Virus record (IMG/VR): IMGVR_UViG_3300038465_000091
Span: 62,001 to 126,000 of that record
Source of the DNA: a virus
DNA length: 64,000 nucleotides
Reading direction: 5' to 3' (one strand)
Positions 31,225 through 41,372 of this stretch are shown here, piece by piece; the first letter of the stretch is position 1; each line of letters starts with the position of its first letter. Both the position numbers and the translations under genes were made by a program. The notes below the pieces were generated by a model. The model was given only the letters and a program-made list of their open reading frames with translations. It ran no database searches and was not told where the DNA came from.

Positions 31225-34200
31225 TGTCTTCTACTTACGATTGGCAGAAAACGTATCCTACGGTTTGCAGTCGCACGTTAGACCCGACCGGGAAAAACCT
31301 GACGACTATCGTTGGTATGCACGACCGTCAAATCACCGACGCCGATATCAACCTCATTCAGGACCTTCAGGATTACAAACGCCAGCGACTCCTCAACGAT
31401 CAGGTCACCTCGGGGTGCTTGACCTACGTCCCCTTCCAGTTTGCGCCTTTGGTTTCGAACACGTTTTACGTTCCCGCCTTTGACATCCTTTTCAACGGTG
31501 AGGTAATCTCAATTCAAGGCAATAACTCATCCGCCTTGACGCTCAACGCGGTGACGCTACCCACACCCCCAGCTTGGTCTTCGGGCACGGCGGAAGAAGA
31601 CGCCAGATTGTACATCGCATTTGTCGAAGTTTGGTATCAGTCGTTGAACCCGCAGACGGGGCAAGGCTACTATATCGATCCTATTACGGGGTTGCGATTC
31701 TTTTACCCGTATGGCGGCGTCAATCCAGTCTCAACGAACGCCGAAATAGTTCCCGATGATTCAGTTGACCCCTTCCAAGGATTGTTCACCACCGAACGCG
31801 CCCAGATTCAGTGGCGTATCAATGTCCAGCGTGTGGGGCTCAACTACGACTTCACACAGTTTCAGTATGGTCTCGACCCATCGACGGCAACCAACCCCTA
31901 TGCTCGCATGGCGGTGTACGCGCAGGCGCTCCAGTCCGCCCCCAATACATCCTCTTCTATTTATCAATTCACGAACATGGGTCCGATCAACGGCGATACG
32001 GCGGTGTGGCGTGCTGGTGATGGTAACGTTTTCAATTCACTCGGTACCATGGATGGTTACAGTTACGCTTTCCCGCTCGCGATCATCTTTCAGAAAAACT
32101 CGGGCAACTTCGACATCGCCAACAATTTGTGGGGTTCCGCTAACTCTAATCCGCCCGCATACTGGCTAGCTTTGCCGTTTGCCCAGCAGGGTGTCAATGG
32201 TCTACTTTCGTCAGGCATCTCGGGCCGTTTCGATTCTCGTCTCGCCGATCAGATTTTCCAAGACAACGTGGTGGATACTCGTTCGACGATTAACCTCGCT
32301 GGTTGGGACATGGACGCTCTATGCCGCTACGGGTTTGGCGATCTCGTACAGGGTGAAACCCAACTTGCGATCTCTCGTGGAGATGCGGCGGTTTCCCCCG
32401 CCAACGCGGAAAATTGCGGCTCACGACTGAATTACTATGTTTCCATGGCTCCAGCGGGTATCATCAACACCAACACTATCGGTGCGTGGGATGGATTTTC
32501 AAATGGATTCAGTAGTGATCTTCGCACCTTCACATCGACCATTGCGGTTTCGACCAGCGGTAAATCTCTCGGCAACATCGGTCAGCCGTGGATTAGTGGA
32601 CCACCTCAAGGCGATGCATTCACGATTACCCTACCCGTCAACTCAACGGCAACCATCCAATCCGTTGCGGTGACCGCGCTGGTGACCAACCAATTGACGG
32701 GCGCTAATACGCCCGCCGCCTTGCTGAAGGGGCAGGTGACGATCAACGGTCTGGGCTCCAAGTCGGCGACCGTGCAGTTGACCGATGCGTTGGGCGGCAC
32801 CGCGTTTGATCCGGGTACAAACAATATTTACGCAACAGTTGGGGTCCAGTACCCCGCAGGATCGAACATCGATCTCCATCACGTCCCTTATGTGGTGGAC
32901 GGCGGTCAGTTGTTTGACAACTCTACAGGCATTACGATGCCCGTATATGGCGTTTCTGAATATCAAGTACAGTCGCCGCAACTTGCGTTGCAAGCACAGG
33001 CGGTTTGGGCAGTCAACCCCGAATACTCGGACACAGTGTTTGGCACTCGAATTTGGGTGCAAATTCCGGGCTCTTCGGGACAATCACAAACATTGGGCAC
33101 CCAGACGTATACAACATTCGTTATTTCTCGCATCGACCTCAATGAGTCAGTGAATGGCTTGTACGGCGTCAGTGCGTGGGATTCACAGGTAGGTCCGAGC
33201 GTACTTTACCCCATTTCAAATCGCGTGATGAACGGAAACAACTTTGTTCTGACGATCCAACAGGCGGTTCCCGCGTCATCCACGTTGGTCGTTGAATTCG
33301 TAGCACAAAATACCGCTCAGTTGGCCTACAACGCTCCCGTAAAGGGCGTCACTGAGATTGAGGAAACGGTTCTGTTTGGTAATTATACCGGACCTTTCTT
33401 TACGACCGACCAACGTGTGCAGGCGGTTTCGACGGTGTACAACGGCGCGATTGCAAACACCACCACGGTTATCTTGGCGGCTCAGCAGCCCAACATCAGC
33501 ACCCTATCGACTGGGTGCAGCATCAAAGGTATCTCGGGCGACGATACGGGGAATAGATTCATCTGGGTTTCCGATGGGGCTACGCCTACGTCAAACTTTA
33601 CCGCCATAACCATACCAGCAACCAGCATCACCATTAACAACGGTGTCGTTACCTTGGTTGTTCCGGGTAATCTATCGTCAAAGCAGTTTTTCTTCGTGGG
33701 ATCAATTCTTCCAGCATTTGATCCGCTCTCAAAGTTGATCGTTGAGATGCACTACATTCCGTATCAGGGCGAGGGCGTATTGAATCGTGATTATGAATTC
33801 TTACACGCCGAAGACAACGCTCTCATCACCACCAACGGCACTGGTTCCGCCCCCATTGTTGGATTGAAGGACATCTATCCTTACAATCGTGAACTACCGA
33901 TTGCAATCACTATGCCCGCTCAGCCCGGTTGGAGCGATGCTACGCTTGCCAATGCCCCGCTTGAAACGTTCTTTGATTCAAACTTCGTCGCCATGCGAGT
34001 AAACAACGTAGAGCACACGTTCTTGGCCCCACTACATACCAATGATTTCATCCCTCCGATCAATAGGGATATTCGTAAATCTGTGCGCTTCGTGGCTGCG
34101 GCCACAGGCGGCAGGGGCTTCGCGACGGCTGTGCCACATCTAGGCTTCGCTATTGCCCCGCCAACTGCCCGCACGGTATTAGGTGCGAACCTACAAACCA

Positions 34201-35132
34201 CCACTGCACCCATCACGTTGTACGTTAACAACGTCACTGGTCTCGACAGTAATAGCGGACTGTCGCTGGCTACGGCGAAGCTGACAATCCTATCCGCAAT
34301 GAATGAACTACCGCCCGTTCTTAGCTTCCCATGCGTCATCGAGCTTGCGGATACGGTAGTAGCCTACAACCTCACCAGTATCCAAAGCAGCGGTGGGCTG
34401 GAGGAAATTACGCTAGGAGATGGTGTGAGTGAAAGTCTCTTCGCGTTCGCTTTGGCTAACTTGTCCCGTGTAATACAGGGCGAGGGTCGTTTGGTCATCT
34501 CGATTCAATCAGGGTCGAGTAATCAGGCGGTCATCGACGCTACGGGGTTTGCGGGCACGGGCACTGGTCCGACGTATGCGTTCTACACCGATACAAGCCG
34601 CGTGATCTTTAACGGCATCATGTTCAAAGGGTTCCAAGACGCCGCGATCAAGGGTAGAAACGCCGACATTCAATTTGTGAATTGCAGTTGGACGGATAAT
34701 CTTCAAGCAGGTTCTTACGAAGAGGCGTGCGGCGTTGTCATCGACGGAGGCAGTATCACGCTGCCGAGTTCAGGTGTGGGGCACATCGGAACAGGCGGTA
34801 CAAGCATCAGTGCTACGAGTGTCAACATGCTTTTGGAGACGAGCCCCGCCGCTTTGAACACGGCTCCGTTCTTTGTAGTTGAGCGCGGATCGAACCTGAC
34901 ACTCATGACGCACGGTGTCAGCGGCTTGCAGGAAAATCTCCCGCAAGTATCTCCGTTCATTATCGTGGCTCAAGCGGAATTGAATAGTAGCGTTGTAGTT
35001 ACGGCAGATTTTCAAACTTGGGGAAGTTGCGTGCTTGAAGCAAATTCAGTCTTGGCTCAGACCGTTCAAACAAATTCGTTTCTCGGCGGCGTGATAGCGG
35101 ACGTTACGTCAAGTACGGTGACACAATTATAA
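31224..35132 (+). CDS. Large tail fibre/spike with C-terminal beta-helix
   Basis: A 1,302-residue protein. The N-terminal part (DADINLIQDLQDYKRQRLLN, LYIAFVEVWYQSLNPQ) is like phage tail-fibre bases that attach to the baseplate. The middle is beta-rich. The C-terminal 300 residues begin LYVNNVTGLDSNSGLSLATA followed by ITILSAM, a typical start of a right-handed parallel beta-helix as in tailspikes, which usually bind or cut host surface glycans. No catalytic Asp/Glu pair could be identified. Confidence 0.65.
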   Translation: MSSTYDWQKTYPTVCSRTLDPTGKNLTTIVGMHDRQITDADINLIQDLQDYKRQRLLNDQVTSGCLTYVPFQFAPLVSNTFYVPAFDILFNGEVISIQGNNSSALTLNAVTLPTPPAWSSGTAEEDARLYIAFVEVWYQSLNPQTGQGYYIDPITGLRFFYPYGGVNPVSTNAEIVPDDSVDPFQGLFTTERAQIQWRINVQRVGLNYDFTQFQYGLDPSTATNPYARMAVYAQALQSAPNTSSSIYQFTNMGPINGDTAVWRAGDGNVFNSLGTMDGYSYAFPLAIIFQKNSGNFDIANNLWGSANSNPPAYWLALPFAQQGVNGLLSSGISGRFDSRLADQIFQDNVVDTRSTINLAGWDMDALCRYGFGDLVQGETQLAISRGDAAVSPANAENCGSRLNYYVSMAPAGIINTNTIGAWDGFSNGFSSDLRTFTSTIAVSTSGKSLGNIGQPWISGPPQGDAFTITLPVNSTATIQSVAVTALVTNQLTGANTPAALLKGQVTINGLGSKSATVQLTDALGGTAFDPGTNNIYATVGVQYPAGSNIDLHHVPYVVDGGQLFDNSTGITMPVYGVSEYQVQSPQLALQAQAVWAVNPEYSDTVFGTRIWVQIPGSSGQSQTLGTQTYTTFVISRIDLNESVNGLYGVSAWDSQVGPSVLYPISNRVMNGNNFVLTIQQAVPASSTLVVEFVAQNTAQLAYNAPVKGVTEIEETVLFGNYTGPFFTTDQRVQAVSTVYNGAIANTTTVILAAQQPNISTLSTGCSIKGISGDDTGNRFIWVSDGATPTSNFTAITIPATSITINNGVVTLVVPGNLSSKQFFFVGSILPAFDPLSKLIVEMHYIPYQGEGVLNRDYEFLHAEDNALITTNGTGSAPIVGLKDIYPYNRELPIAITMPAQPGWSDATLANAPLETFFDSNFVAMRVNNVEHTFLAPLHTNDFIPPINRDIRKSVRFVAAATGGRGFATAVPHLGFAIAPPTARTVLGANLQTTTAPITLYVNNVTGLDSNSGLSLATAKLTILSAMNELPPVLSFPCVIELADTVVAYNLTSIQSSGGLEEITLGDGVSESLFAFALANLSRVIQGEGRLVISIQSGSSNQAVIDATGFAGTGTGPTYAFYTDTSRVIFNGIMFKGFQDAAIKGRNADIQFVNCSWTDNLQAGSYEEACGVVIDGGSITLPSSGVGHIGTGGTSISATSVNMLLETSPAALNTAPFFVVERGSNLTLMTHGVSGLQENLPQVSPFIIVAQAELNSSVVVTADFQTWGSCVLEANSVLAQTVQTNSFLGGVIADVTSSTVTQL

Positions 35133-35141
35133 GGATCAAAA

Positions 35142-38100
35142 ATGCCTAATCCTCCAAATCTCGGTTACGTGGGTCCAGTATCGGCGCTCATTGACAACAA
35201 CAATGTCTTGACCGTTAGCTGGGTGCCGCCGACAGGTCCCGCTTACACAAATTGGGAAATCATCCTCAATGGGAACCCCACCGCGTCCATACCTGCTCCA
35301 TCCCCGTACACGGGAACGCCGCTGTTTTACACGACGACGTTGACCGCAGGCTCGTGGACGATGGACATGCTCACCAACATTGCGGGCAGTCCACCCCAGT
35401 CATTTGACTGGGAAGCGTATAACTCGACTCTTAACGTATGGCAGTCAGTTGCTCCTCCAACGGGATCGTATCTTGCCTTCCCCGACGCCATCCCTTCGGC
35501 GGATGTTGTATTCAGCAGCCTTACCCTCGAACTCGGGCAGCCCTTGACTCTTACGCTTCAGTCCGCGTACACGGGTGCCGATCAATGGCAGGTCCTCTGG
35601 CCTGATGGCTCGAACACGGGGTGGTTGCCACTCTCCGCATCTCTCCTGACTAAGCAGTTCTCGATCTCGGGTCCGTTGGACGTTGTAATTCAGTCCCGCA
35701 GACTTTACAACACTTCGTCAAACAGTCCAGCCGTCATTCTGATGCGGCAACTTACGGTTCAAATATTCGTTGTCGATCAGCAGTACACGGGGACGACCAC
35801 GACATCATCTTCCTTGACAGGCACGCTAGGTATCGGCGGTCAACAGGGATTTGAGATCACAGGCGCAACGGGCGTAGGCTCGGTCGCCAATCCATGGGAA
35901 GTGGCTGCTCGTGCGATTGTACGTGACACGGTTACTAACGAACTCAAGCTGCTCGTTGCGACGACTCGCTTCTCCAATGCTTCCTCCCTGCTGGGTACGA
36001 TGGGTATCGACGTATTCCCCATTGAAGGACGCCCAAAGATCAAGGAACTGATCCAGCCCGTTTACGAAAACAGCTTTAACTCACTTACATCTTCGGTCCC
36101 AGTAAACATCACGACAACGCAATTGCCGACAAGCATCTACGTCGGTAAGCCGATGGCCGAATTCCAAATGCAGGCATCGGGCGGCACTACGCCGTATGCT
36201 TGGTACACGGACGGCTTGCCTGATGGCTTGAAACTGAGCATTAACGGCGTACTGAGTGGAACCCCCTTGGCCTTAGGCACTGCCTCTATCAACTTTGCGG
36301 TGCAAGATTCCAGCGTGCCTTTCTATATTGCGGAAGCAGCATTCCCCATCACGATAAGTACCGATTTATTGGTGGAGCTTGCATTGGGTCAAACCGATGC
36401 TAACGGTAACCCGCTATCTCAGTTGGGCAATTCGCTTGGTATAGCGAAGATCGATGCGCCCTATTCCGTGCAGATGATAGTTGGAAACGTCAACCCAGCC
36501 AACCCAATTCCGGGTGGATTGCCGCCGTATACGTGGAGTATCCCCGCAGGTAGCCTACCTATCGGACTCAGCATCAATCCAAACACGGGACTGATCTCGG
36601 GCACTCCGAGCACATACAACTCGACCTCGGACTTTGGCAAGACATTCTCAGCGGTCATTCAGGTAACGGACGCTATCGGTGCCATCGCCACACAAACGTA
36701 TCAGATAACGTTGGAACCAGCCGTGCTCCAGTTCGGCAATCTCTCCCAACCAACTATTTACGCGGATCAGCAATTCAAACTGACGATTCCAATCTTTGGT
36801 GGGTTTTCGCCGTATTCGATCACGGCGGCAGGCTCAGGGTTCTTTCCAGCGGGGGGAACAAGCGCATACTACGGTCCAGTAACCCTCGTGGACGGGCAAA
36901 TTCAGGTCGATGTCAACTATCCAATTGCGGGCTCGTACTCGTTCATTGTTATCGCTCAGGACAGTCCGTCCCCCATTGGGTATGTGCCTGTAACACTTGC
37001 TCAGCAGGTTACGCGCCAATTCACCGTCGTTGTCGAGGCCGCTCTTAGCGATCCATTTCTCGTCCCAGCTTTCGTGGGCCATGTGTGGGGCTACGCAGAC
37101 ACGCAAGTGAACGGCGGCTATAAAGCAACGCCGATTGCCATAACCGGAGACTTCGCAGGTTTCACGCTCGGTGGAGTATTTGTCAGCCTGAATTCCGCCG
37201 CGCCAGCTTTCGGGGGCAACACCCTGTATACGGGCACACTCGGATTTTGTAGTGGGGGCGGAAACAATGCTTATTTGGGCAAGACTTTCGTTGTCTCGGG
37301 ATTCCAAAACCCGACGAACAACGGCACATTCCTGTGCACTGCGTCCGACACGACACACCTGACGTTGAACAATCCTAATGGCGTAGCGGAAACGATACCA
37401 GCCCTTGGCTACAGTTCATTTCTTACCACAGCTATCCCTACGCCCCTTCCAGCGGGCTCTACTGGCACGCCAGCTAGCCCCGTTGCCCCGTTTGCTTTAA
37501 CGACCTTGTATACGGGAACGGTTTTAGGCGGGGCGAATAACGCCCTTGTTGGACAAGATTTCATTGTCTCGGGATTCGCTCCTCTCTCGGGAAACAACGG
37601 TACATTCTACTGCGTAGGGTCCACCGCAGCCACCTTGACGCTGAGTAACCCAAACGGGACGAACGTGACCGTCCCTAGCACTGCGTACTCGTTAATCTCA
37701 GCAATCAGCGGGTCCGGAGCGGGGTCCCTCGTCACCGTTGAATTAGGTTCGGCGGCTAATTACGCCCTGCTCGCCTACAGTGGGATCACGAACGCTGATC
37801 CAGCGACCTCGATTTCGGGAGGTGTTATTGGCTCAGCCCCAATCATGAGCATCACGGGCTTTAATCCCCCTACGGCGACCGTAGACAACGCTGACGCTCC
37901 TGCGGCCCGTCTCGACGGTAACGCCGCGTTTGGTTATTATAGTGGCCTGACCCCAACTCAATCGAGTCTAAACAACTTGAGCACGAACAATGGCGGGGGC
38001 GGCGTAGGGGTTTATCGCGCTGGCATCTTCTCAGGCGGTGCTTTGGACATGCCTACCAGTATCACCCTTGATGCTCAGGGCAATGCGAACGCGGTCTTTG

Positions 38101-41100
38101 TGTTCATTTCCGCGTCTACGACTCAACTTCAAAGCGGTGCATCCATCCTCTTGCTCAACGGCGCACAGGCTGCGAATGTTGTCTGGGTGGTCGGAAGCTC
38201 CTTCACGCAGTTCGGCACGGCTGGCACAATGGTTGGTACTATTCTCGCTTACGCGAGTATCACCCTTGGTGGTGGGACATTAAACGGCAGGGCGCTAGCC
38301 GTAGGCGGCGGCAATGGGGCCGTGACCATCGCGGCTGCCGAAGCCATTACGGTATCGGCGGGCGCGGGTTCGCCATCAACCACAATTTACACCGCCGATT
38401 TGGGCACGTTCTCACCGTCCCTATCGGGCAACTTTACAGTTAGCGGGTTTGACTACACGGGAAACAACGGCACCTTCGCTATCGTGTCTAACACATCCAG
38501 CCAATTGATTCTGGCTAATCCAAATGGCTCGCCAACCCTTGACTCTATCGGCAGCCCGCCAATAGCCATCGGCACCGCCACTCAAGTAGCAATTGCGGTA
38601 CAGTCGGCGGCAAAGGCGTTGCAAGCAACAGCTTTGTCAAACGGCATCACGGTTGCTATCGACCCAGTAATCCCAGAGGTAGAATTTAGTGGTCCTCCGT
38701 CTGGAGTTTATGGCAACGTACAATACATGGTGCCTCTCCTGCTTCAATTGGCAGGTACCACCGTTGCTACGACCTCGCAAGTGTACACAGTACTAACGCA
38801 CGATGACGCGACACTCCTCGGTTGGGTGACGGGTACAGACATTGGAACGATAAGCACGGTCACACGCCCCTACGTTGTCGGGGAAGTGGTTGGTTTGAAC
38901 CCGCGTCAACCGTACTACAACTCGCCAGATGTTCCTCAGATTACCCCAACGAGCCCCGTACCGAGTGACGCTCCATGGATCGCCACGATGCCCATCACAG
39001 TGTCGGGCAATGCCCTACCATTGGGTCTTTCGCTCGATGCAAATACGGGGTTGATCTACGGGACACTCACGGGCGTGGCTACAGGTCCCAGTGTTATCCA
39101 ATACGTAGGTGCGATGGGCATAATCCACGGCACGGTGACCATCACTTGGAACACTGTAGTGAGTGCTTTCTCTCCGATTGATAACCTTCAGGATAGCGTG
39201 CCGCTTGGTACGATACTGAACAGGACAAGCAACACCAGCTATATAGCCGTACCTGCGGGAGTCACACCAGCATCGGCATCCATATACTACATAAGAGGCG
39301 CTGCTCAAGGGGCACTCCCAGCGGGCTTAACCCTTGACTCCACCCCAACGGGTCAGAATTTCTATATCACAGGCGCAGCCACAGAGAGTGGGTATTTTGA
39401 CGTTTGGTTTCAGGTGACCGCAAACACGGGCACCGCGTACTTGTACCATCGTATATCCATCGATTTTACCGCCCCGTTGACGATTGTAACTACATCACTG
39501 CCCAGTATTAGTCAACAGGCTTACTCCGCGCAAACACAGGGGTTTGGCGGCGTGCCTCCTTACACGTGGTCAGCGGTTTTCCCAGCAGGCGCGGCGGGGC
39601 TCAGTATCTCGCCATCCACGGGTATAATTTCAGGCACGCTGTCGTCTTTCCCTGTAATTAGCCCCACCGACTTCGACAACGTTGCAATTACTTTAACAGA
39701 CTTCCGAGGCTCCACCACTACAGCGCAGCTTGACCTCACGTACAATAACAGTTTGCGGCTTACGACGAACCGCATAGCGACCATTACCGACGATCTTAAC
39801 GGGTATTCGTTTCAAATGACGGCTGCGGGCGGCATAGCGCCGTACACTACATGGGCTGAGATTGGCACGCTGCCAACAGGCATCACGTTTAATGGCAGCA
39901 CGGGTTTGTTTTCGGGGGTTTATTCTGGTGCCACGGGATTAAGTTTTCCCATCACCATTGCAGTGACGGATAGTACACCCCTGACGACTGCACCCATACC
40001 ATTTACCATAACTACTGGCGGCTTGTCTGGAAGTATTAACGACAGCGGAGTAGGGCCTATCCCGCGTGGCGAAGCTTATCAAGGCACGCTTTCAACGGCG
40101 TGTATGACAACTCCTGTACAGTGGCAAGTTGCGCCTACCACCGGATATCCAAATCTTCTTCCTTCGGGGCTGTCATTACAAGTCAACGGCACGGGAGCAA
40201 CAGCAACGATTGCTGGCATTTATTCAGGTCCTATAATTCTGCCTACAAGTCCGTATCCAGTCAGGGTTATTGCGGTAGATAGTCTAGGCGATACGGCAGA
40301 GGCTATCGTAGAGTTCAGTACCGATACAAACCTGACCATCATCGGATGGGACTATGCGTTGTCCCCTATCGGCGTGCAGCCATTTCCGCTTCCCAACGCT
40401 GTTATTACTGGCAGCTATCCGCCGCCAAGCGGCGGTGGGATTCAGCTTGTAGCAATTCACGGCGTACCCTCGGGCGTACTGGCGAACGGATACAATCAGT
40501 ACGTTTGGAACACCATACCTTCAGGTCAGTTCCCATTCAATGGGATTTCGCTCTCCTCGACTGGCGTGCTCTCGGGCGCAGCTACGACGCTGTTTAGTCA
40601 GAGTTTTGACTTTGTGGTGTCGGATAGTCTCACACCGCCTAACACCGCCCCCCCAGTCACCACTACGTTTGCTTCGCAGACTTCGGCACTCGTTATCACC
40701 ACGTCATCGTTACCACAAGCAACCGCTGGCGTAGTGTACAACGGAACAGGGTTCCAACTGCAACAAACGGGAGCGGTGGGTTCCTTCACATTTTCCGTTG
40801 TCGGCGGCACCCTACCTTCAGGGCTTTCGTTGTCACCTACAGGTTTGATTACGGGCACTACGCTTCAGGTAGGAAGCACCCCCATCACGTTCCGTGTGAC
40901 GGACAGCACGTCGGCCTACTTCAACAGAACCTTGACGTTTACGGTTATTTCTGGGTTGGCGCTGAAGACGGGTATCGATTACGAGGATTCAACTGCGTAT
41001 GGCTACATCGGATATGTTGATACGGGCAACGTGGTTGGTATTGCACCGCGCACAAACCTGTCATTCTATGTGGTTGCAACGGGCGTAATTACCACCGATC

Positions 41101-41354
41101 CTGCCGCGCTCGGAATAATTGTCAGTGGCGGGTTTGGTGTCGGGACCGTGACCATTTCGGGCGGCGTGGCAAAAATTCCACTGACCGGGGCATTTTCATC
41201 GGGCACCATCGGAAATGTCAACCCCATATCCATTTCTGTCACCGATTCTGGCATAACTGCTACAGCAACTTTTAATTGGGTGGTTTATAACGACGGAGTG
41301 TTGCGACTGGTCGCTAACAACGCATTCCCAGTCAAGTTAACGACGCCGAACTAA
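35142..41354 (+). CDS. Giant adhesin-like fibre with He_PIG repeats and ice-binding-like domain
   Basis: A 2,070-residue protein. It contains many Ig-like He_PIG repeats (pattern GGTTPYAW, LPDGLKLS, GVLSGTP, with variants GLSISPSTGIISGT and GLSINPNTGLISGTP). Three copies of a second repeat, YTG...VSGF...NNGTF...NPNG, lie at about residues 680-860 and 1,080-1,140. Between them, residues about 864-1,072 match the DUF3494 ice-binding family (VELGSAANYALLAYSGITN, SITLDAQGNANAVFVF, NGAQAANVVWVVGSSF, NGRALAVGGGNGAVTI). It is probably an extended, surface-exposed fibre for host or matrix adhesion. SD AAGGA precedes the ATG. Confidence 0.75.
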   Translation: MPNPPNLGYVGPVSALIDNNNVLTVSWVPPTGPAYTNWEIILNGNPTASIPAPSPYTGTPLFYTTTLTAGSWTMDMLTNIAGSPPQSFDWEAYNSTLNVWQSVAPPTGSYLAFPDAIPSADVVFSSLTLELGQPLTLTLQSAYTGADQWQVLWPDGSNTGWLPLSASLLTKQFSISGPLDVVIQSRRLYNTSSNSPAVILMRQLTVQIFVVDQQYTGTTTTSSSLTGTLGIGGQQGFEITGATGVGSVANPWEVAARAIVRDTVTNELKLLVATTRFSNASSLLGTMGIDVFPIEGRPKIKELIQPVYENSFNSLTSSVPVNITTTQLPTSIYVGKPMAEFQMQASGGTTPYAWYTDGLPDGLKLSINGVLSGTPLALGTASINFAVQDSSVPFYIAEAAFPITISTDLLVELALGQTDANGNPLSQLGNSLGIAKIDAPYSVQMIVGNVNPANPIPGGLPPYTWSIPAGSLPIGLSINPNTGLISGTPSTYNSTSDFGKTFSAVIQVTDAIGAIATQTYQITLEPAVLQFGNLSQPTIYADQQFKLTIPIFGGFSPYSITAAGSGFFPAGGTSAYYGPVTLVDGQIQVDVNYPIAGSYSFIVIAQDSPSPIGYVPVTLAQQVTRQFTVVVEAALSDPFLVPAFVGHVWGYADTQVNGGYKATPIAITGDFAGFTLGGVFVSLNSAAPAFGGNTLYTGTLGFCSGGGNNAYLGKTFVVSGFQNPTNNGTFLCTASDTTHLTLNNPNGVAETIPALGYSSFLTTAIPTPLPAGSTGTPASPVAPFALTTLYTGTVLGGANNALVGQDFIVSGFAPLSGNNGTFYCVGSTAATLTLSNPNGTNVTVPSTAYSLISAISGSGAGSLVTVELGSAANYALLAYSGITNADPATSISGGVIGSAPIMSITGFNPPTATVDNADAPAARLDGNAAFGYYSGLTPTQSSLNNLSTNNGGGGVGVYRAGIFSGGALDMPTSITLDAQGNANAVFVFISASTTQLQSGASILLLNGAQAANVVWVVGSSFTQFGTAGTMVGTILAYASITLGGGTLNGRALAVGGGNGAVTIAAAEAITVSAGAGSPSTTIYTADLGTFSPSLSGNFTVSGFDYTGNNGTFAIVSNTSSQLILANPNGSPTLDSIGSPPIAIGTATQVAIAVQSAAKALQATALSNGITVAIDPVIPEVEFSGPPSGVYGNVQYMVPLLLQLAGTTVATTSQVYTVLTHDDATLLGWVTGTDIGTISTVTRPYVVGEVVGLNPRQPYYNSPDVPQITPTSPVPSDAPWIATMPITVSGNALPLGLSLDANTGLIYGTLTGVATGPSVIQYVGAMGIIHGTVTITWNTVVSAFSPIDNLQDSVPLGTILNRTSNTSYIAVPAGVTPASASIYYIRGAAQGALPAGLTLDSTPTGQNFYITGAATESGYFDVWFQVTANTGTAYLYHRISIDFTAPLTIVTTSLPSISQQAYSAQTQGFGGVPPYTWSAVFPAGAAGLSISPSTGIISGTLSSFPVISPTDFDNVAITLTDFRGSTTTAQLDLTYNNSLRLTTNRIATITDDLNGYSFQMTAAGGIAPYTTWAEIGTLPTGITFNGSTGLFSGVYSGATGLSFPITIAVTDSTPLTTAPIPFTITTGGLSGSINDSGVGPIPRGEAYQGTLSTACMTTPVQWQVAPTTGYPNLLPSGLSLQVNGTGATATIAGIYSGPIILPTSPYPVRVIAVDSLGDTAEAIVEFSTDTNLTIIGWDYALSPIGVQPFPLPNAVITGSYPPPSGGGIQLVAIHGVPSGVLANGYNQYVWNTIPSGQFPFNGISLSSTGVLSGAATTLFSQSFDFVVSDSLTPPNTAPPVTTTFASQTSALVITTSSLPQATAGVVYNGTGFQLQQTGAVGSFTFSVVGGTLPSGLSLSPTGLITGTTLQVGSTPITFRVTDSTSAYFNRTLTFTVISGLALKTGIDYEDSTAYGYIGYVDTGNVVGIAPRTNLSFYVVATGVITTDPAALGIIVSGGFGVGTVTISGGVAKIPLTGAFSSGTIGNVNPISISVTDSGITATATFNWVVYNDGVLRLVANNAFPVKLTTPN

Positions 41355-41372
41355 GGCGTCAAAGGGTGAACA

